Made by a program: the position numbers and the translations under genes. The notes beneath the pieces are model-generated. The model saw only the letters and a list, made by a program, of their open reading frames with translations, searched no databases and was not told the DNA's origin. From JADJGC01 sp964576925 (GTDB taxonomy: Bacteria > Zixibacteria > MSB-5A5 > CAIYYT01): 64,000 nt of DNA. The DNA is taken from positions 1 through 64,000 of the forward strand of contig CAZNWJ010000003.1 in assembly GCA_964576925.1 (NCBI GenBank), given 5' to 3'. Positions 1 through 7,990 of this stretch are shown here, piece after piece (position 1 is the first letter of the stretch; every line of letters starts with the position of its first letter).

Positions 1-60
1 ACAGGAATGTCTACCCTACCGGGCAAATGGGGCGGCAGACAGGAATGTCTACCCTGCCGG
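1..60. repeat. two direct copies of a dispersed ACAGGAATGTCTACCCT repeat
   Basis: A 22-bp sequence occurs at 1-22 and again at 39-60 with one mismatch. Its reverse complement (GACATTCCTGTCTG core) recurs near 16.2, 55.0, 55.4 and 57.1 kb, so this is the edge of a dispersed repeat family. Nothing else is visible before the first gene. Confidence 0.7.
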
Positions 61-142
61 AGGTGGATGAAAAATCATTCGCCATTGGGGTTGCGCCGAT
101 GTATAAATGGGCAGATTAGTTGGTGAACTTGAAAGGACAGAA

Positions 143-1117
143 ATGTTGAAATTGACACGGTTTGCGCACGTTTTTCTGGCACTGGCAATTTTGAGCGGGA
201 GCGCCGCGGGGCAGTTTGAACGGGATGCCGGCAAAATTGTCGCGCGCAATGGCATTATTCCCGCGACGGCCGGAAACGGAAAGATCATGTTCCTGCGGGC
301 GGACGATAAGATTCCCGGCAACCCGGTGGAGCTGTTTTCCAAGGATCTAAAAACCGGCGAGGAGAAAAGGGTTTTGCCGGGGTTTGATTTCAAGGACCAG
401 CCGACTTACACCTATGCGGTATCTCCCGACGGCAGCGAATTCGCCGTTCAGAATCTGGTTAATGGGACGTGGGAGCTGTTCGTCTACAAGGTCGGCGAGC
501 GCACGGGCAGGCAAGTGAGCCAGCTGGCACAATTTCGTGAGGACTTGCCGAAGGACGCCTTAGAACAACTGGGGATCACGCCCGCAGACCAGGTTGCCGT
601 GGCGGACTTGAGTTGGTCGCCCTCGGGAAAGCGGCTGATCTTCACGCTGATGCGGCCCGGTAAGGCCTCGGTTTGGTGGCTTGAGCTGGCGACTGGCCGC
701 ACGCGGCAGGCGACCGAAGACCTGGTGGGTTACTATCCATCGTTCCACCCCAACGATGACCGGTTTTGTTACACGGAGCCGGTGGTCAAAGAGGGGATTA
801 CAAACGATGAGGACTTGGTGTTGCGCTCGATCGCATCGGGCGATGTAGACACCATAACGACTTCGCGAGATCACGAATTCGCCGGACAGATCTCGCCGGA
901 CGGAAAGTACATTGCGTATTGTCGAAAGATTCAGGAAACGAATAACATCTTCATCATGAACATTGCGACGAAAGAGGCGCGCGCGTTAACGCACTCGAAT
1001 AACGACCGGCACTGTGCGTTTCCGAAATGGTCGCCGGACGGGAAGAAGATCTATTTCCAGGGGAATAATTTCATCAATCAGCCGCTGATTTTTGAGCGGG
1101 ATTTCGTGCCGTTTTGA
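143..1117 (+). CDS. exported TolB-like beta-propeller (PD40) protein
   Basis: The protein has 324 aa from ATG 143, which is preceded by GAAAGGA at 131-137; an in-frame ATG at 107 has no ribosome site. The N-terminus (MLKLTRFAHVFLALAILSG) is a signal peptide ending near SAAGQ. Several blades carry the WD40-like PD40 signature: WSPSGKRLIF, ISPDGKYIAY and WSPDGKKIYF. Such periplasmic propellers resemble TolB, but the TolB N-terminal domain is absent and there is no tol-pal context, so only a binding or scaffold role in the envelope can be inferred. A rho-independent terminator follows directly, so the gene probably ends its own transcript. Confidence 0.75.
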   Translation: MLKLTRFAHVFLALAILSGSAAGQFERDAGKIVARNGIIPATAGNGKIMFLRADDKIPGNPVELFSKDLKTGEEKRVLPGFDFKDQPTYTYAVSPDGSEFAVQNLVNGTWELFVYKVGERTGRQVSQLAQFREDLPKDALEQLGITPADQVAVADLSWSPSGKRLIFTLMRPGKASVWWLELATGRTRQATEDLVGYYPSFHPNDDRFCYTEPVVKEGITNDEDLVLRSIASGDVDTITTSRDHEFAGQISPDGKYIAYCRKIQETNNIFIMNIATKEARALTHSNNDRHCAFPKWSPDGKKIYFQGNNFINQPLIFERDFVPF

Positions 1118-1142
1118 TTTGCGGGTACACGTTGAGATCGGA

Positions 1143-1168
1143 AAGGCGACCGGTGGTCGCCTTTTTTT
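1143..1168 (+). terminator. rho-independent terminator
   Basis: A 9-bp stem, AAGGCGACC (1143-1151) with GGTCGCCTT (1155-1163), is followed by a run of T. It lies 25 bp after the stop of the propeller gene. Confidence 0.85.
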
Positions 1169-1198
1169 GTTTTGCAAGCATCGTTTCCGTGGAACAGA

Positions 1199-1822
1199 GG
1201 TTGCTTCGTCGCGGCGGAGTGCAGAGTTGGAGATGGCGGGGCGTTCGCTCCTCACAATGACATGATTAGTAGGGTTCGATGGAGGATTGGGGCGTCAGGT
1301 CACAATCCTGTCCGCGCTGGCGCTCGGGCGGGCTCAAGACCTGACGGTACGAGGGTATGTTCATCGAAAGCTGCGAATACTCGACGGCGTGACGATTCAT
1401 GAACAGACACACCCCGTCTCGATTCGCCCGGCAGGATAAAGAGGAGAGCGAGAATTGGGGGCGAATCGAGCCACCCCTCTCGAGGGACTGTTGAAAAAGT
1501 TCTCCGGACTGTGATCGCGCAATACAACCCCCTTGCCCCCTTTGCTAAGGGGGAATAACAAACTCTTAGAGAGCCGTTCGTGCGTAACAAATTCTCCCCT
1601 AACAAGGGGAGCGGTTTCAGTCTCCGACGAAGGAGGAGACGGAAACCGAGGGGTGTTATTCCGTTGGCACTGCACTTTTCAACAGTCCCTCGAGAGGGGA
1701 ATGGGGCTCGCCCATCAGGTTGGAGTAGGAAAAGGGATTGCTTCGTCGCGGCGGAGTGCAGAGCTGGAGATGGCGGGGCGTTCGCTCCTCGCAATGACAT
1801 GATCAGTAGGGTTCGATGGAGG
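1199..1822. repeat. composite repeat block
   Basis: No gene is seen between 1170 and 2028. The block opens and closes with near-identical ~87-bp direct repeats (1199-1285 and 1736-1822), each a REP-like unit starting TTGCTTCGTCGC and ending GCTCCTC(G/A)CAATGAC. Between them are a GTCAGGTC/GACCTGAC hairpin (1293-1301 with 1338-1346), the GACACACCCCGTCTCG repeat (1406-1421) and a MITE-like element. ORFs here are by-products of the palindromes. Confidence 0.8.
1484..1689. mobile_element. MITE-like element, GGGACTGTTGAAAAAGT termini
   Basis: The element is 206 bp with inverted ends GGGACTGTTGAAAAAGT and ACTTTTCAACAGTCCC. It is flanked by TCGA on both sides (1480-1483, 1690-1693). The uninterrupted site CCCCTCTCGAGAGGGG is present at 10535-10550 in the same host repeat, which shows that TCGA was duplicated on insertion. 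It contains two internal hairpins, including the CCCCCTTTGCTAAGGGGG repeat at 1523-1556. It has no coding capacity. Confidence 0.8.
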
Positions 1823-2028
1823 GGGTGATGCGCGGAGATGGTGGAGTGAGATGATGGAGAGAGTCAATTGAGGGGTCGGAGTTGCATGAGGCAGGTCGAT
1901 GGCAAAGCGGCGGTTGAGGCGGCCGGGAATCGCTGGGAGTTTTAGTTGACACGTTTTGGTAAAGGGCGAGATTGGAGCGATTAAAGTAAAAACGCAGACC
2001 TGGAGCGAAATCGTCGCGAGGAGGGAAT

Positions 2029-2649
2029 ATGGATAATATTGGTCGTTCATTCACCTACATGTTTGAAGACCCAGAATGGCTGCAGAAGATTCTCGTGGGG
2101 GCCGTGTTCGTGCTGCTGTCGTTTATCCTGATCGGCATACCGTTTCTTCTCGGTTACGTGCTGCAACTGGTGCGCAACGTTTCGAACGGCAATCCGCTGC
2201 CGTTGCCGGCCTGGGATGAGTTGGGCGAAAAGTTTACCAAGGGGCTTCTGTTCTTCGTCGTGATTGTCATCTGGGCGATACCCTTGATCATTATTCACTT
2301 CATACTGGCGATGATCCCCTGCCTGGGCTGGATCGCTTCCGTCGCCCTGAGTATCGCGTTTGCGATGGTGATGCCCTACATCTACGTACGTTTCGCGCGC
2401 TCGGGGAATATTGCGGATGCCTTTGATTTTGCGGGCATGATCGCTTTCTTGACGCAGAACACGGTCAACCTTCTGCTCGTCGCGTTATTGTCGATCGTGT
2501 TCGGAATTCTCGCTTCGCTCGGTTTTATTGCTCTGATCATCGGGTATTTCTTCACGGCGTTCTGGGCGCAGCTGGGCATCGGATATCTTTACGGTGAAGT
2601 TGTGCGCACCGGCGAGCGCCGGGGACCGGCGGTACCAGCCCAACCTTAA
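2029..2649 (+). CDS. DUF4013 family membrane protein
   Basis: This is a 206-aa hydrophobic protein with about five or six membrane segments. The stretch GNPLPLPAWDELGEKF after the first segments matches the DUF4013 family signature. The start ATG has GGAGGG just upstream. Its TAA overlaps the ATG of the next gene (TAATG), so the two are probably co-translated. Function is not known for the family; it is an inner-membrane protein by topology. Confidence 0.75.
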   Translation: MDNIGRSFTYMFEDPEWLQKILVGAVFVLLSFILIGIPFLLGYVLQLVRNVSNGNPLPLPAWDELGEKFTKGLLFFVVIVIWAIPLIIIHFILAMIPCLGWIASVALSIAFAMVMPYIYVRFARSGNIADAFDFAGMIAFLTQNTVNLLLVALLSIVFGILASLGFIALIIGYFFTAFWAQLGIGYLYGEVVRTGERRGPAVPAQP

Positions 2650-3149
2650 TGGCTCTCAACGCGCCTAATATTAATCGGCCGGTGACCTGGCTTGCGCTCT
2701 GGTCGCCGGCCGCTGTGTTTGTGTTGTATATCGGCGGCGCCGTAGCTGCGGCGCTGGCTGGGGTCTTCGGTCAGGGGGAGGTCGCGCGAGCGATCGGCGC
2801 CGCGTATGCGGCTCTGTGCCATCAAATCCCCGAACGGTCGTTTGGCTGCGCCGGTGAGCCGCTGATTATCTGTGCGCGCTGTACGGGCTTTTTTGGCGGG
2901 CTGGCCCTGGCCTCGCTGGTGATTATCCTGCGGCGCATTAACCGCGGCTGGCGTTGGTGGGTAGCGGGTCTGGCCTGTTTTCCGATGCTGCTCGATGCCG
3001 GGCTCGACCTGGCGGCTATGACGACCATCGCGAACCTGGTCCGGGCACTGACGGGCCTGTTGGCAGGAATCGCGCTGGCGGGCTGGTTCTACCCCAAATT
3101 TGTGGCGGCCGTGCGAGATCAGCTTGCCCCGATCGCTGTCGAGGCGTAG
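2649..3149 (+). CDS. DUF2085 membrane protein
   Basis: The protein has 166 aa and about four membrane segments. The conserved cysteine/histidine signature of DUF2085 is clear: CHQIPERSF followed by CARCTGFFGG. These residues could bind a metal or heme, but no function is established. It is coupled to the preceding DUF4013 gene by a TAATG overlap, and recN follows after 40 bp. Confidence 0.8.
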   Translation: MALNAPNINRPVTWLALWSPAAVFVLYIGGAVAAALAGVFGQGEVARAIGAAYAALCHQIPERSFGCAGEPLIICARCTGFFGGLALASLVIILRRINRGWRWWVAGLACFPMLLDAGLDLAAMTTIANLVRALTGLLAGIALAGWFYPKFVAAVRDQLAPIAVEA

Positions 3150-3189
3150 ATTCACAGCCGGGTGCGGTTAGATTCACCCCGGCAGGCAA

Positions 3190-4896
3190 ATGATAGTTCT
3201 CACACGATTAGCACTCAAGAATTACGCGGTGGTATCGGGGCTTGAAGTCGAGCTCGACAAGGGCTTGACGATTATCACCGGCGAGACCGGCGCGGGCAAA
3301 TCGCTGATGGCCGGCGCGATTTCGCTGCTGATGGGCGAGCGCGGCCGCAGCGAATTTCTGCGCGCAGGCGCCACGCACGCGGTGATTGAAGGTGAATTGC
3401 GCGGGGATCTAAAGAAACTAAACGACATTCTGGAAGAAGAAGAGGTCGAGGTTAATGGCGAGGCGCTGACTATCGTGCGGGAGATTCATGCCGACGGAAA
3501 GAACCGCTGTTTGGTGAACGATCAGCGAGTAAGCTTGTCGATCTTGAAGCGGCTGGGTGAGCGGTTGTGCGATCTGCATGGCCAGCACCAGCATCAATGG
3601 CTGCTTGAAGCGGAGCGGCACCTGTGGTTTCTCGACCGATTCGCGGGGAGCGGAGAAGCGTTCGCGCAATATCGAGCGTCGTTGGAGACCTATCGGTCGG
3701 CGAAGGCAAGAATCGTCGCGCTGGAACGTCAGATTGCCGAGAATCGCGAAAAGCAGGAGCTGCACCGATTCCAACTCAATGAAATCGAGTCGGCTAATCT
3801 ATCGGCTGGCGAAGAAGAAGCACTTGAAGTTGAGCAGAAGCAGCTTCAGAATGTGTTGCGAATCAAAGAAGCATTGCAAAATGCCGCCAGCTTGATCGAA
3901 GAAGAGCAGGGCGCGAACGTCCTGACGGGGGAGGTCATCAAGCAGCTGCGGTCGATCGCGGATGCGTTCGGCGAGGTCGGCGAGTATGTGAAAGAACTCG
4001 AGTCGATTAAAGTCGGATTCATCGAGATCGGACGGTCGTTGAATGCGGCGTTGTCGCGGCTGAACGAAGATCCCGCGCGGTTGGAGCAAATCGGCGAACG
4101 GCTGGCGGAAATCTACAAGCTCAAACGAAAATATGGCGGGTCGGTGGCAGCGGTGCTGGAACTGCGCGAGGAACTGCGAGCAAGCCTTAACGATTCCGGG
4201 TCGCTGGAACTGGAGTTAAAAGAACTTTCACGAAAGTTGGAGCCGCTGAAGGCACAACTGATTGTCGATACAGAAAAGTTGCAGTCGGAGCGCGAGGGGG
4301 GTGCGAAGAGATTGTCGAAATCGATGAAGAAAGAACTAACCGTGCTGGGACTGCCGAGAGCGGAATTCGAAATGCGCTTTACGCCGAGCGAGTCTGGAGA
4401 GGCCGTTGAAGCGGGCGGCGCAATAGTGAATCTGGCCGATCACGGGCCGCAGTTCGGCGAGTTCTATTTCACCGCGAATATCGGCGAAGAGGCGAAGGCG
4501 CTGGCGCAGGTGGCCTCCGGGGGCGAGATCAGCCGCGTGATGTTGGCGCTCAAGTCACTGATCGCGGGGAAGGACCGGGTCGATCTGCTGGTGTTCGACG
4601 AAATCGATGCCGGGATCGGCGGCGAGACGGCGCTGTTAGTCGGCCGCAAGCTGCGGGAATTGGCGGCGAAGCAGCAGGTGATCGTGATTACGCATTTACA
4701 GCAGATTGCGGCGGTGGCGGATCAACATTTGTTGGCGGTCAAGAAAGAAGTTAAGGGGCGGACTGAATCGGAGTTGGTTCCGCTCGACCGCGAGGAGCGA
4801 ATCGTCGAACTGGGGCGGATGATTTCGGGCGGGAAATTTGGAGAGATCGAGCGCAAGCAGGCGGAGAAGCTGATGAAGGAGGCGAGGGGGGAGTAG
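3190..4896 (+). CDS. recN: DNA repair protein RecN
   Basis: This is a 568-aa SMC-like ATPase acting in recombinational repair of double-strand breaks. It has the N-terminal Walker A GETGAGKS, a central coiled coil (about residues 150-380), then the ABC signature ASGGEISRVMLALK and Walker B LLVFDEIDAGIGG, ending in the usual RecN tail. Length and domain order match the family. The ribosome site is weak (GGCAGG before ATG 3190). The protein acts in the cytoplasm on DNA. Confidence 0.95.
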   Translation: MIVLTRLALKNYAVVSGLEVELDKGLTIITGETGAGKSLMAGAISLLMGERGRSEFLRAGATHAVIEGELRGDLKKLNDILEEEEVEVNGEALTIVREIHADGKNRCLVNDQRVSLSILKRLGERLCDLHGQHQHQWLLEAERHLWFLDRFAGSGEAFAQYRASLETYRSAKARIVALERQIAENREKQELHRFQLNEIESANLSAGEEEALEVEQKQLQNVLRIKEALQNAASLIEEEQGANVLTGEVIKQLRSIADAFGEVGEYVKELESIKVGFIEIGRSLNAALSRLNEDPARLEQIGERLAEIYKLKRKYGGSVAAVLELREELRASLNDSGSLELELKELSRKLEPLKAQLIVDTEKLQSEREGGAKRLSKSMKKELTVLGLPRAEFEMRFTPSESGEAVEAGGAIVNLADHGPQFGEFYFTANIGEEAKALAQVASGGEISRVMLALKSLIAGKDRVDLLVFDEIDAGIGGETALLVGRKLRELAAKQQVIVITHLQQIAAVADQHLLAVKKEVKGRTESELVPLDREERIVELGRMISGGKFGEIERKQAEKLMKEARGE

Positions 4897-4941
4897 GGGG
4901 GAGATGGACGGTTTCGTTCAAATGAGAATTCGGAGTGAAGT

Positions 4942-6228
4942 ATGGGATTCTATCTTCGTAAGAGCTTTCGACTTGGACCAGTCAGACTGAATCTATCAAA
5001 GAGCGGTTTGGGCATCTCAGCCGGAGTTCGCGGTGCACGAATTGGCATGACGTCTTCCGGGAAGAGCTATGTACATGCGGGTCGAGGTGGGCTCTATCTC
5101 AGACAGAATCTGGCCTCCAGCACAAAGCGAGCAACGGGCAGTACGCGGCTCAACTCGACGATGGGACCAACCATTATTACGGAAGCGACAGGTGTAACAT
5201 TCGGAGCTTCAATTGACAGGAGCCCTAAGCCATCGCTTCACTCGACTTTAATCAGAGTTCGCAAGCCTCTTGGTAGATTCTTTCTTCTGCCATGTTTAGG
5301 ACTCGTCATGCTACTGATCGCAATTGCTGGGGATGAATCAAGCGGGCTCTCAGCGACGATTCTAATTCTATCGATCCCGTTGTTAACCCTCTGGCCAATT
5401 CCGCTGCTAATAGAAAGAAGCAAGATTCGGGCCGCGGACGCCCTAGGCTCCACCCTTGCCGAGAATCTGAGCGGAATTGAAGGACTGACTCCCGAAAACA
5501 TTTCGCGGATGACCGAAGCACTTGCCGACAACAGTGTATCCAAGGTAGAGGTAGATCGAATTTGTCGTCTGGCATACTTGTCTGTGGTGATTTCGATTGT
5601 TGAAGATCGCCAAGTCTCTGCGGTTGAATCGACAATGCTCGAACAACTTGAACGCCTACTCAATATTCCCGCTGAGTTCGTCCGTGAGGCTCGTCGGGAG
5701 GCCTACCGAGAAGTGTATCTGAAGATCGTGAGCGATAACGACCTGACCGAAGCGGAGGAGATTGAACTGGAGCATGTGAGAAGCGCGCTCCGAATCGATG
5801 AGTCCGAGATTCAAGATGAACTCAACTTCGTTGCCGTACTTCGGAATATTCGCGATATTCGAAATGGCGATCTGAGAGAAATTGAGACGAATCATCGGTT
5901 GCAGAAATCGGAAGTATGCTACTTTGAATCGTCCGCGAGACTACTCAAGATGCGAAATCTCCGATCATTTCAAGAGGCAGGTCAAAGGTATAAGGTACGC
6001 GGCTATGTAATCGACAAAGAGGGTACGATGATCGTTACCAACAAACGATTGTTAATCATCCACGAAGGCACGACCTCAGTTCCTCTCGCTAAGATCCTTG
6101 ATTTGGAGGTCGACGTTGATGATTGCGTGCTCATGATAGCGAAGGATGGCTCAAGTACACCAGTGATTGTGACCACTCGAGAAGCATTAGTAGCTGGGGC
6201 AGTGGTTTCCGCAGTAGCGGGTCTTTGA
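4942..6228 (+). CDS. DUF4236 protein with TerB-like and PH-like regions
   Basis: The protein has 428 aa, and its start is supported by GGAG 6 nt upstream. Residues 1-55 are a DUF4236 domain (GFYLRKSFRLGPVRLNLSKSG). Two hydrophobic segments follow near 105-155. An acidic alpha-helical region resembles a TerB-type fold, and the C-terminal ~100 residues (VTNKRLLIIHEGTTSVPLAKI) look like a bacterial PH-type domain. Function is unknown. Its base composition is visibly AT-richer than its neighbours, and it lies beside a tandem repeat array and a tRNA gene, so horizontal transfer is plausible. Confidence 0.7.
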   Translation: MGFYLRKSFRLGPVRLNLSKSGLGISAGVRGARIGMTSSGKSYVHAGRGGLYLRQNLASSTKRATGSTRLNSTMGPTIITEATGVTFGASIDRSPKPSLHSTLIRVRKPLGRFFLLPCLGLVMLLIAIAGDESSGLSATILILSIPLLTLWPIPLLIERSKIRAADALGSTLAENLSGIEGLTPENISRMTEALADNSVSKVEVDRICRLAYLSVVISIVEDRQVSAVESTMLEQLERLLNIPAEFVREARREAYREVYLKIVSDNDLTEAEEIELEHVRSALRIDESEIQDELNFVAVLRNIRDIRNGDLREIETNHRLQKSEVCYFESSARLLKMRNLRSFQEAGQRYKVRGYVIDKEGTMIVTNKRLLIIHEGTTSVPLAKILDLEVDVDDCVLMIAKDGSSTPVIVTTREALVAGAVVSAVAGL

Positions 6229-6316
6229 GCCAAGCGCTTGATGAACCGGTGGCCCACCCTCAGCGCCGATGATGTAGCAGTGCAGAGTTTTGGCAGCATC
6301 GGCGATTCTGCATGGA

Positions 6317-6842
6317 GCCGTCAGGTCGCCGCATGTTCGCTGCCGGGTGCAGGGGATGTGTGGCGTGTGGTGAAGCTCGCACGCGAAGACCTGACGGAAC
6401 CAGGGGAAGATCGAAACGAGCGAATAGCCGTCAGGTCGCCGCATGTTCGCTGCCGGATGTGGAGGAAGTGTTGTCGGCGATGAAGCTCACACGCGAAGAC
6501 CTGACGGAACGAGAGGGAATCGAGACCAGTTGAAGTGGCCGTCAAGTCGCCGCATGTTCGCTGCCGGGTGCAGAGGATGTGTGGCGGGTGGTAAAGCTCA
6601 CACGCGAAGACCTGACGGAACCAGGGGAAGATCGAAACGAGCGAATAGCCGTCAGGTCGCCGCATGTTCGCTGTCAGGTGTGGAGGAGGTGTTATCGGCG
6701 GTGAAGCTCGCACGCGAAGACCTGACGGAACCAGGGGAAGATCGAGACGAGCGGATGGCCGTCAGGTCGCCGCATGTTCGCTGCCGCGTGATGAGGATGT
6801 GCGGCGGGAGGTGAAGCTCACACGTGAAGACCTGACGGAACG
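6317..6842. repeat. tandem array of five ~110-bp hairpin units
   Basis: Units start at 6317, 6427, 6538, 6648 and 6758 (periods 110, 111, 110, 110), and the last is truncated. Each begins GCCGTCAGGTCGCCGCATG and ends GCGAAGACCTGACGG, so each can fold on GTCAGGTC/GACCTGAC. Variation is concentrated in the middle and at the joints. It is not a CRISPR, because nearly the whole unit is conserved. ORFs across the array are not genes; 110 is not a multiple of three. Confidence 0.9.
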
Positions 6843-6860
6843 CTTCGCCTAAACTTTCGG

Positions 6861-6888
6861 TTGACAAATGTGGAGGGCGGGGTATATT
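6861..6888 (+). promoter_or_regulatory. sigma70-type promoter of tRNA-Ala
   Basis: TTGACA (6861-6866), a 16-bp spacer and TATATT (6883-6888), ending 13 bp before the tRNA. Confidence 0.8.
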
Positions 6889-6901
6889 GGCCTACCCTTT
6901 T

Positions 6902-6974
6902 GGGGCCGTAGTTCAGTTGGGAGAACGCTTGACTGGCAGTCAAGAGGTCAGGGGTTCGACTCCCCTCGGCTCCA
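6902..6974 (+). tRNA. tRNA-Ala(GGC)
   Basis: The 73-nt cloverleaf has a CTTGA/TCAAG anticodon stem with loop CTGGCAG, giving anticodon GGC (alanine). The acceptor stem GGGGCCG/CGGCTCC contains the G3-U70 pair that identifies alanine tRNAs, and the discriminator is A. CCA is not encoded; a T-run follows directly. Confidence 0.95.
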
Positions 6975-7022
6975 TTTTTTTATTGTTGGAGTTTTACCGG
7001 CAGTTTAAAGAAGATCGTGGCG

Positions 7023-7722
7023 GGGCAGAAGACCGACACACCCCGTCTCGCGCCCGCTGGTAAAGGAACGGCCTCGATGGAAAGCGAGATTGCTTCGTCG
7101 CGGTAGAAGGCGGTCGCAAGTTCTTGAGAGACGTTCGCTCCTCGCAATGACACGCTAGTTCTCACGGCAACTAGTCACCTGTGGCACGAGTTGCATCGGT
7201 GTCAGGATCGCGGGGATCCTGACCTACGGGCAGAAGATCGACACACCCCGTCTCGCGCCCGCAGGTAGGACACGAGGACAGGTGGAGTTGTCAGCGGTGG
7301 GCTTCAACCAGTGGCGCCAGGGACTGAGGCGGGCGCGATCCACCCCTCTCGAGGGACTGTTGAAAAAGTGCGGTGCCAACGGAATAACACCCCTCGGTTT
7401 CCGTCTCCTCCTTCGTCGGAGACTGAAACCGCTCCCCTTGTTAGGGGAGAATTTGTTACGCACGAACGGCTCTCTAAGAGTTTGTTATTCCCCCTTAGCA
7501 AAGGGGGCAAGGGGGTTGTATTGCGCGATCACAGTCCAGAGAACTTTTTCAACACGCCCTCGAGAGGGGAATTTAAGGTGGCGAGATTCGTTTGTCACGA
7601 CAAGGCGGAGTTGGTGTGGAGGGTACGTTCGCTCCTCGCAATGACACGCTAGATCGCACGGCAGCTAGTCATCCGTGGCATGAGTTGCATCAGTGTCAGG
7701 ATCGCGGGGATCCTGACCTACG
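7023..7722. repeat. composite repeat block
   Basis: No gene is seen from 6975 to 7990. REP-like units ending CTCCTCGCAATGAC lie at 7088-7151 and 7584-7644. Each is followed by a ~80-bp repeat containing the palindrome GTCAGGATC/GGATCCTGAC (7150-7229 and 7643-7722, direct copies). GACACACCCCGTCTCG lies at 7035 and 7240. A MITE-like element sits between the duplications. ORFs in the block are repeat by-products. Confidence 0.8.
7353..7559. mobile_element. second copy of the GGGACTGTTGAAAAAGT MITE-like element
   Basis: This 207-bp copy is in the opposite orientation to the one at 1484 and is flanked by TCGA on both sides (7349-7352, 7560-7563). The left end is intact; the right end has diverged (CAACACGCCC in place of CAACAGTCCC). 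Interior sequence matches the first copy closely, including the CCCCCTTAGCAAAGGGGG hairpin at 7487-7520. Confidence 0.8.
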
Positions 7723-7834
7723 GGGCGGAGCTGCGCTGGCAGGCTGGAAAGGCCCTCGGCGAATGAAAATGGCGTTGCGGAAGAAGGGGATAGGACGTTT
7801 ATTGGCAACCGACAACGGCAGCTGAGAATCGGAT

Positions 7835-7863
7835 TTGCCGCCGGGGAGTTTGGTGCGTATAAA
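7835..7863 (+). promoter_or_regulatory. candidate promoter of the hpd cluster
   Basis: TTGCCG, a 17-bp spacer and TATAAA, about 125 bp upstream of the hpd start. The -10 is good; the -35 matches 4 of 6. Confidence 0.5.
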
Positions 7864-7990
7864 CTTCGAGGCGGCGTCGAGTTAGCGCCGCAATGTAGAG
7901 AATATAGCTTCATTTAGGCTGAGCGGGACGACGCCAAGATCGCCCCAAGCGATCGGCGGCGACGGCGCAGCAATAGAGAGGGAGTTGGCA

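Noticed and set aside
1172..2054. Several ORFs of 60-166 aa on both strands
   Set aside because: They lie in the composite repeat block and recur with the repeats at 7.2-7.6 kb; not genes.
6321..6814. ORFs of 120-130 aa on both strands in the tandem array
   Set aside because: They exist only because the palindromic repeats are GC-rich; no ribosome sites, and the repeat period breaks the frame relation.
6317..6842. CRISPR array
   Set aside because: Units are 110 bp and conserved almost throughout, with internal hairpin ends; there are no unique spacers and no cas genes.
6902..6974. tRNA-Ala as an integration (att) site for the AT-rich gene
   Set aside because: I found no duplicated tRNA 3' end upstream and no integrase.
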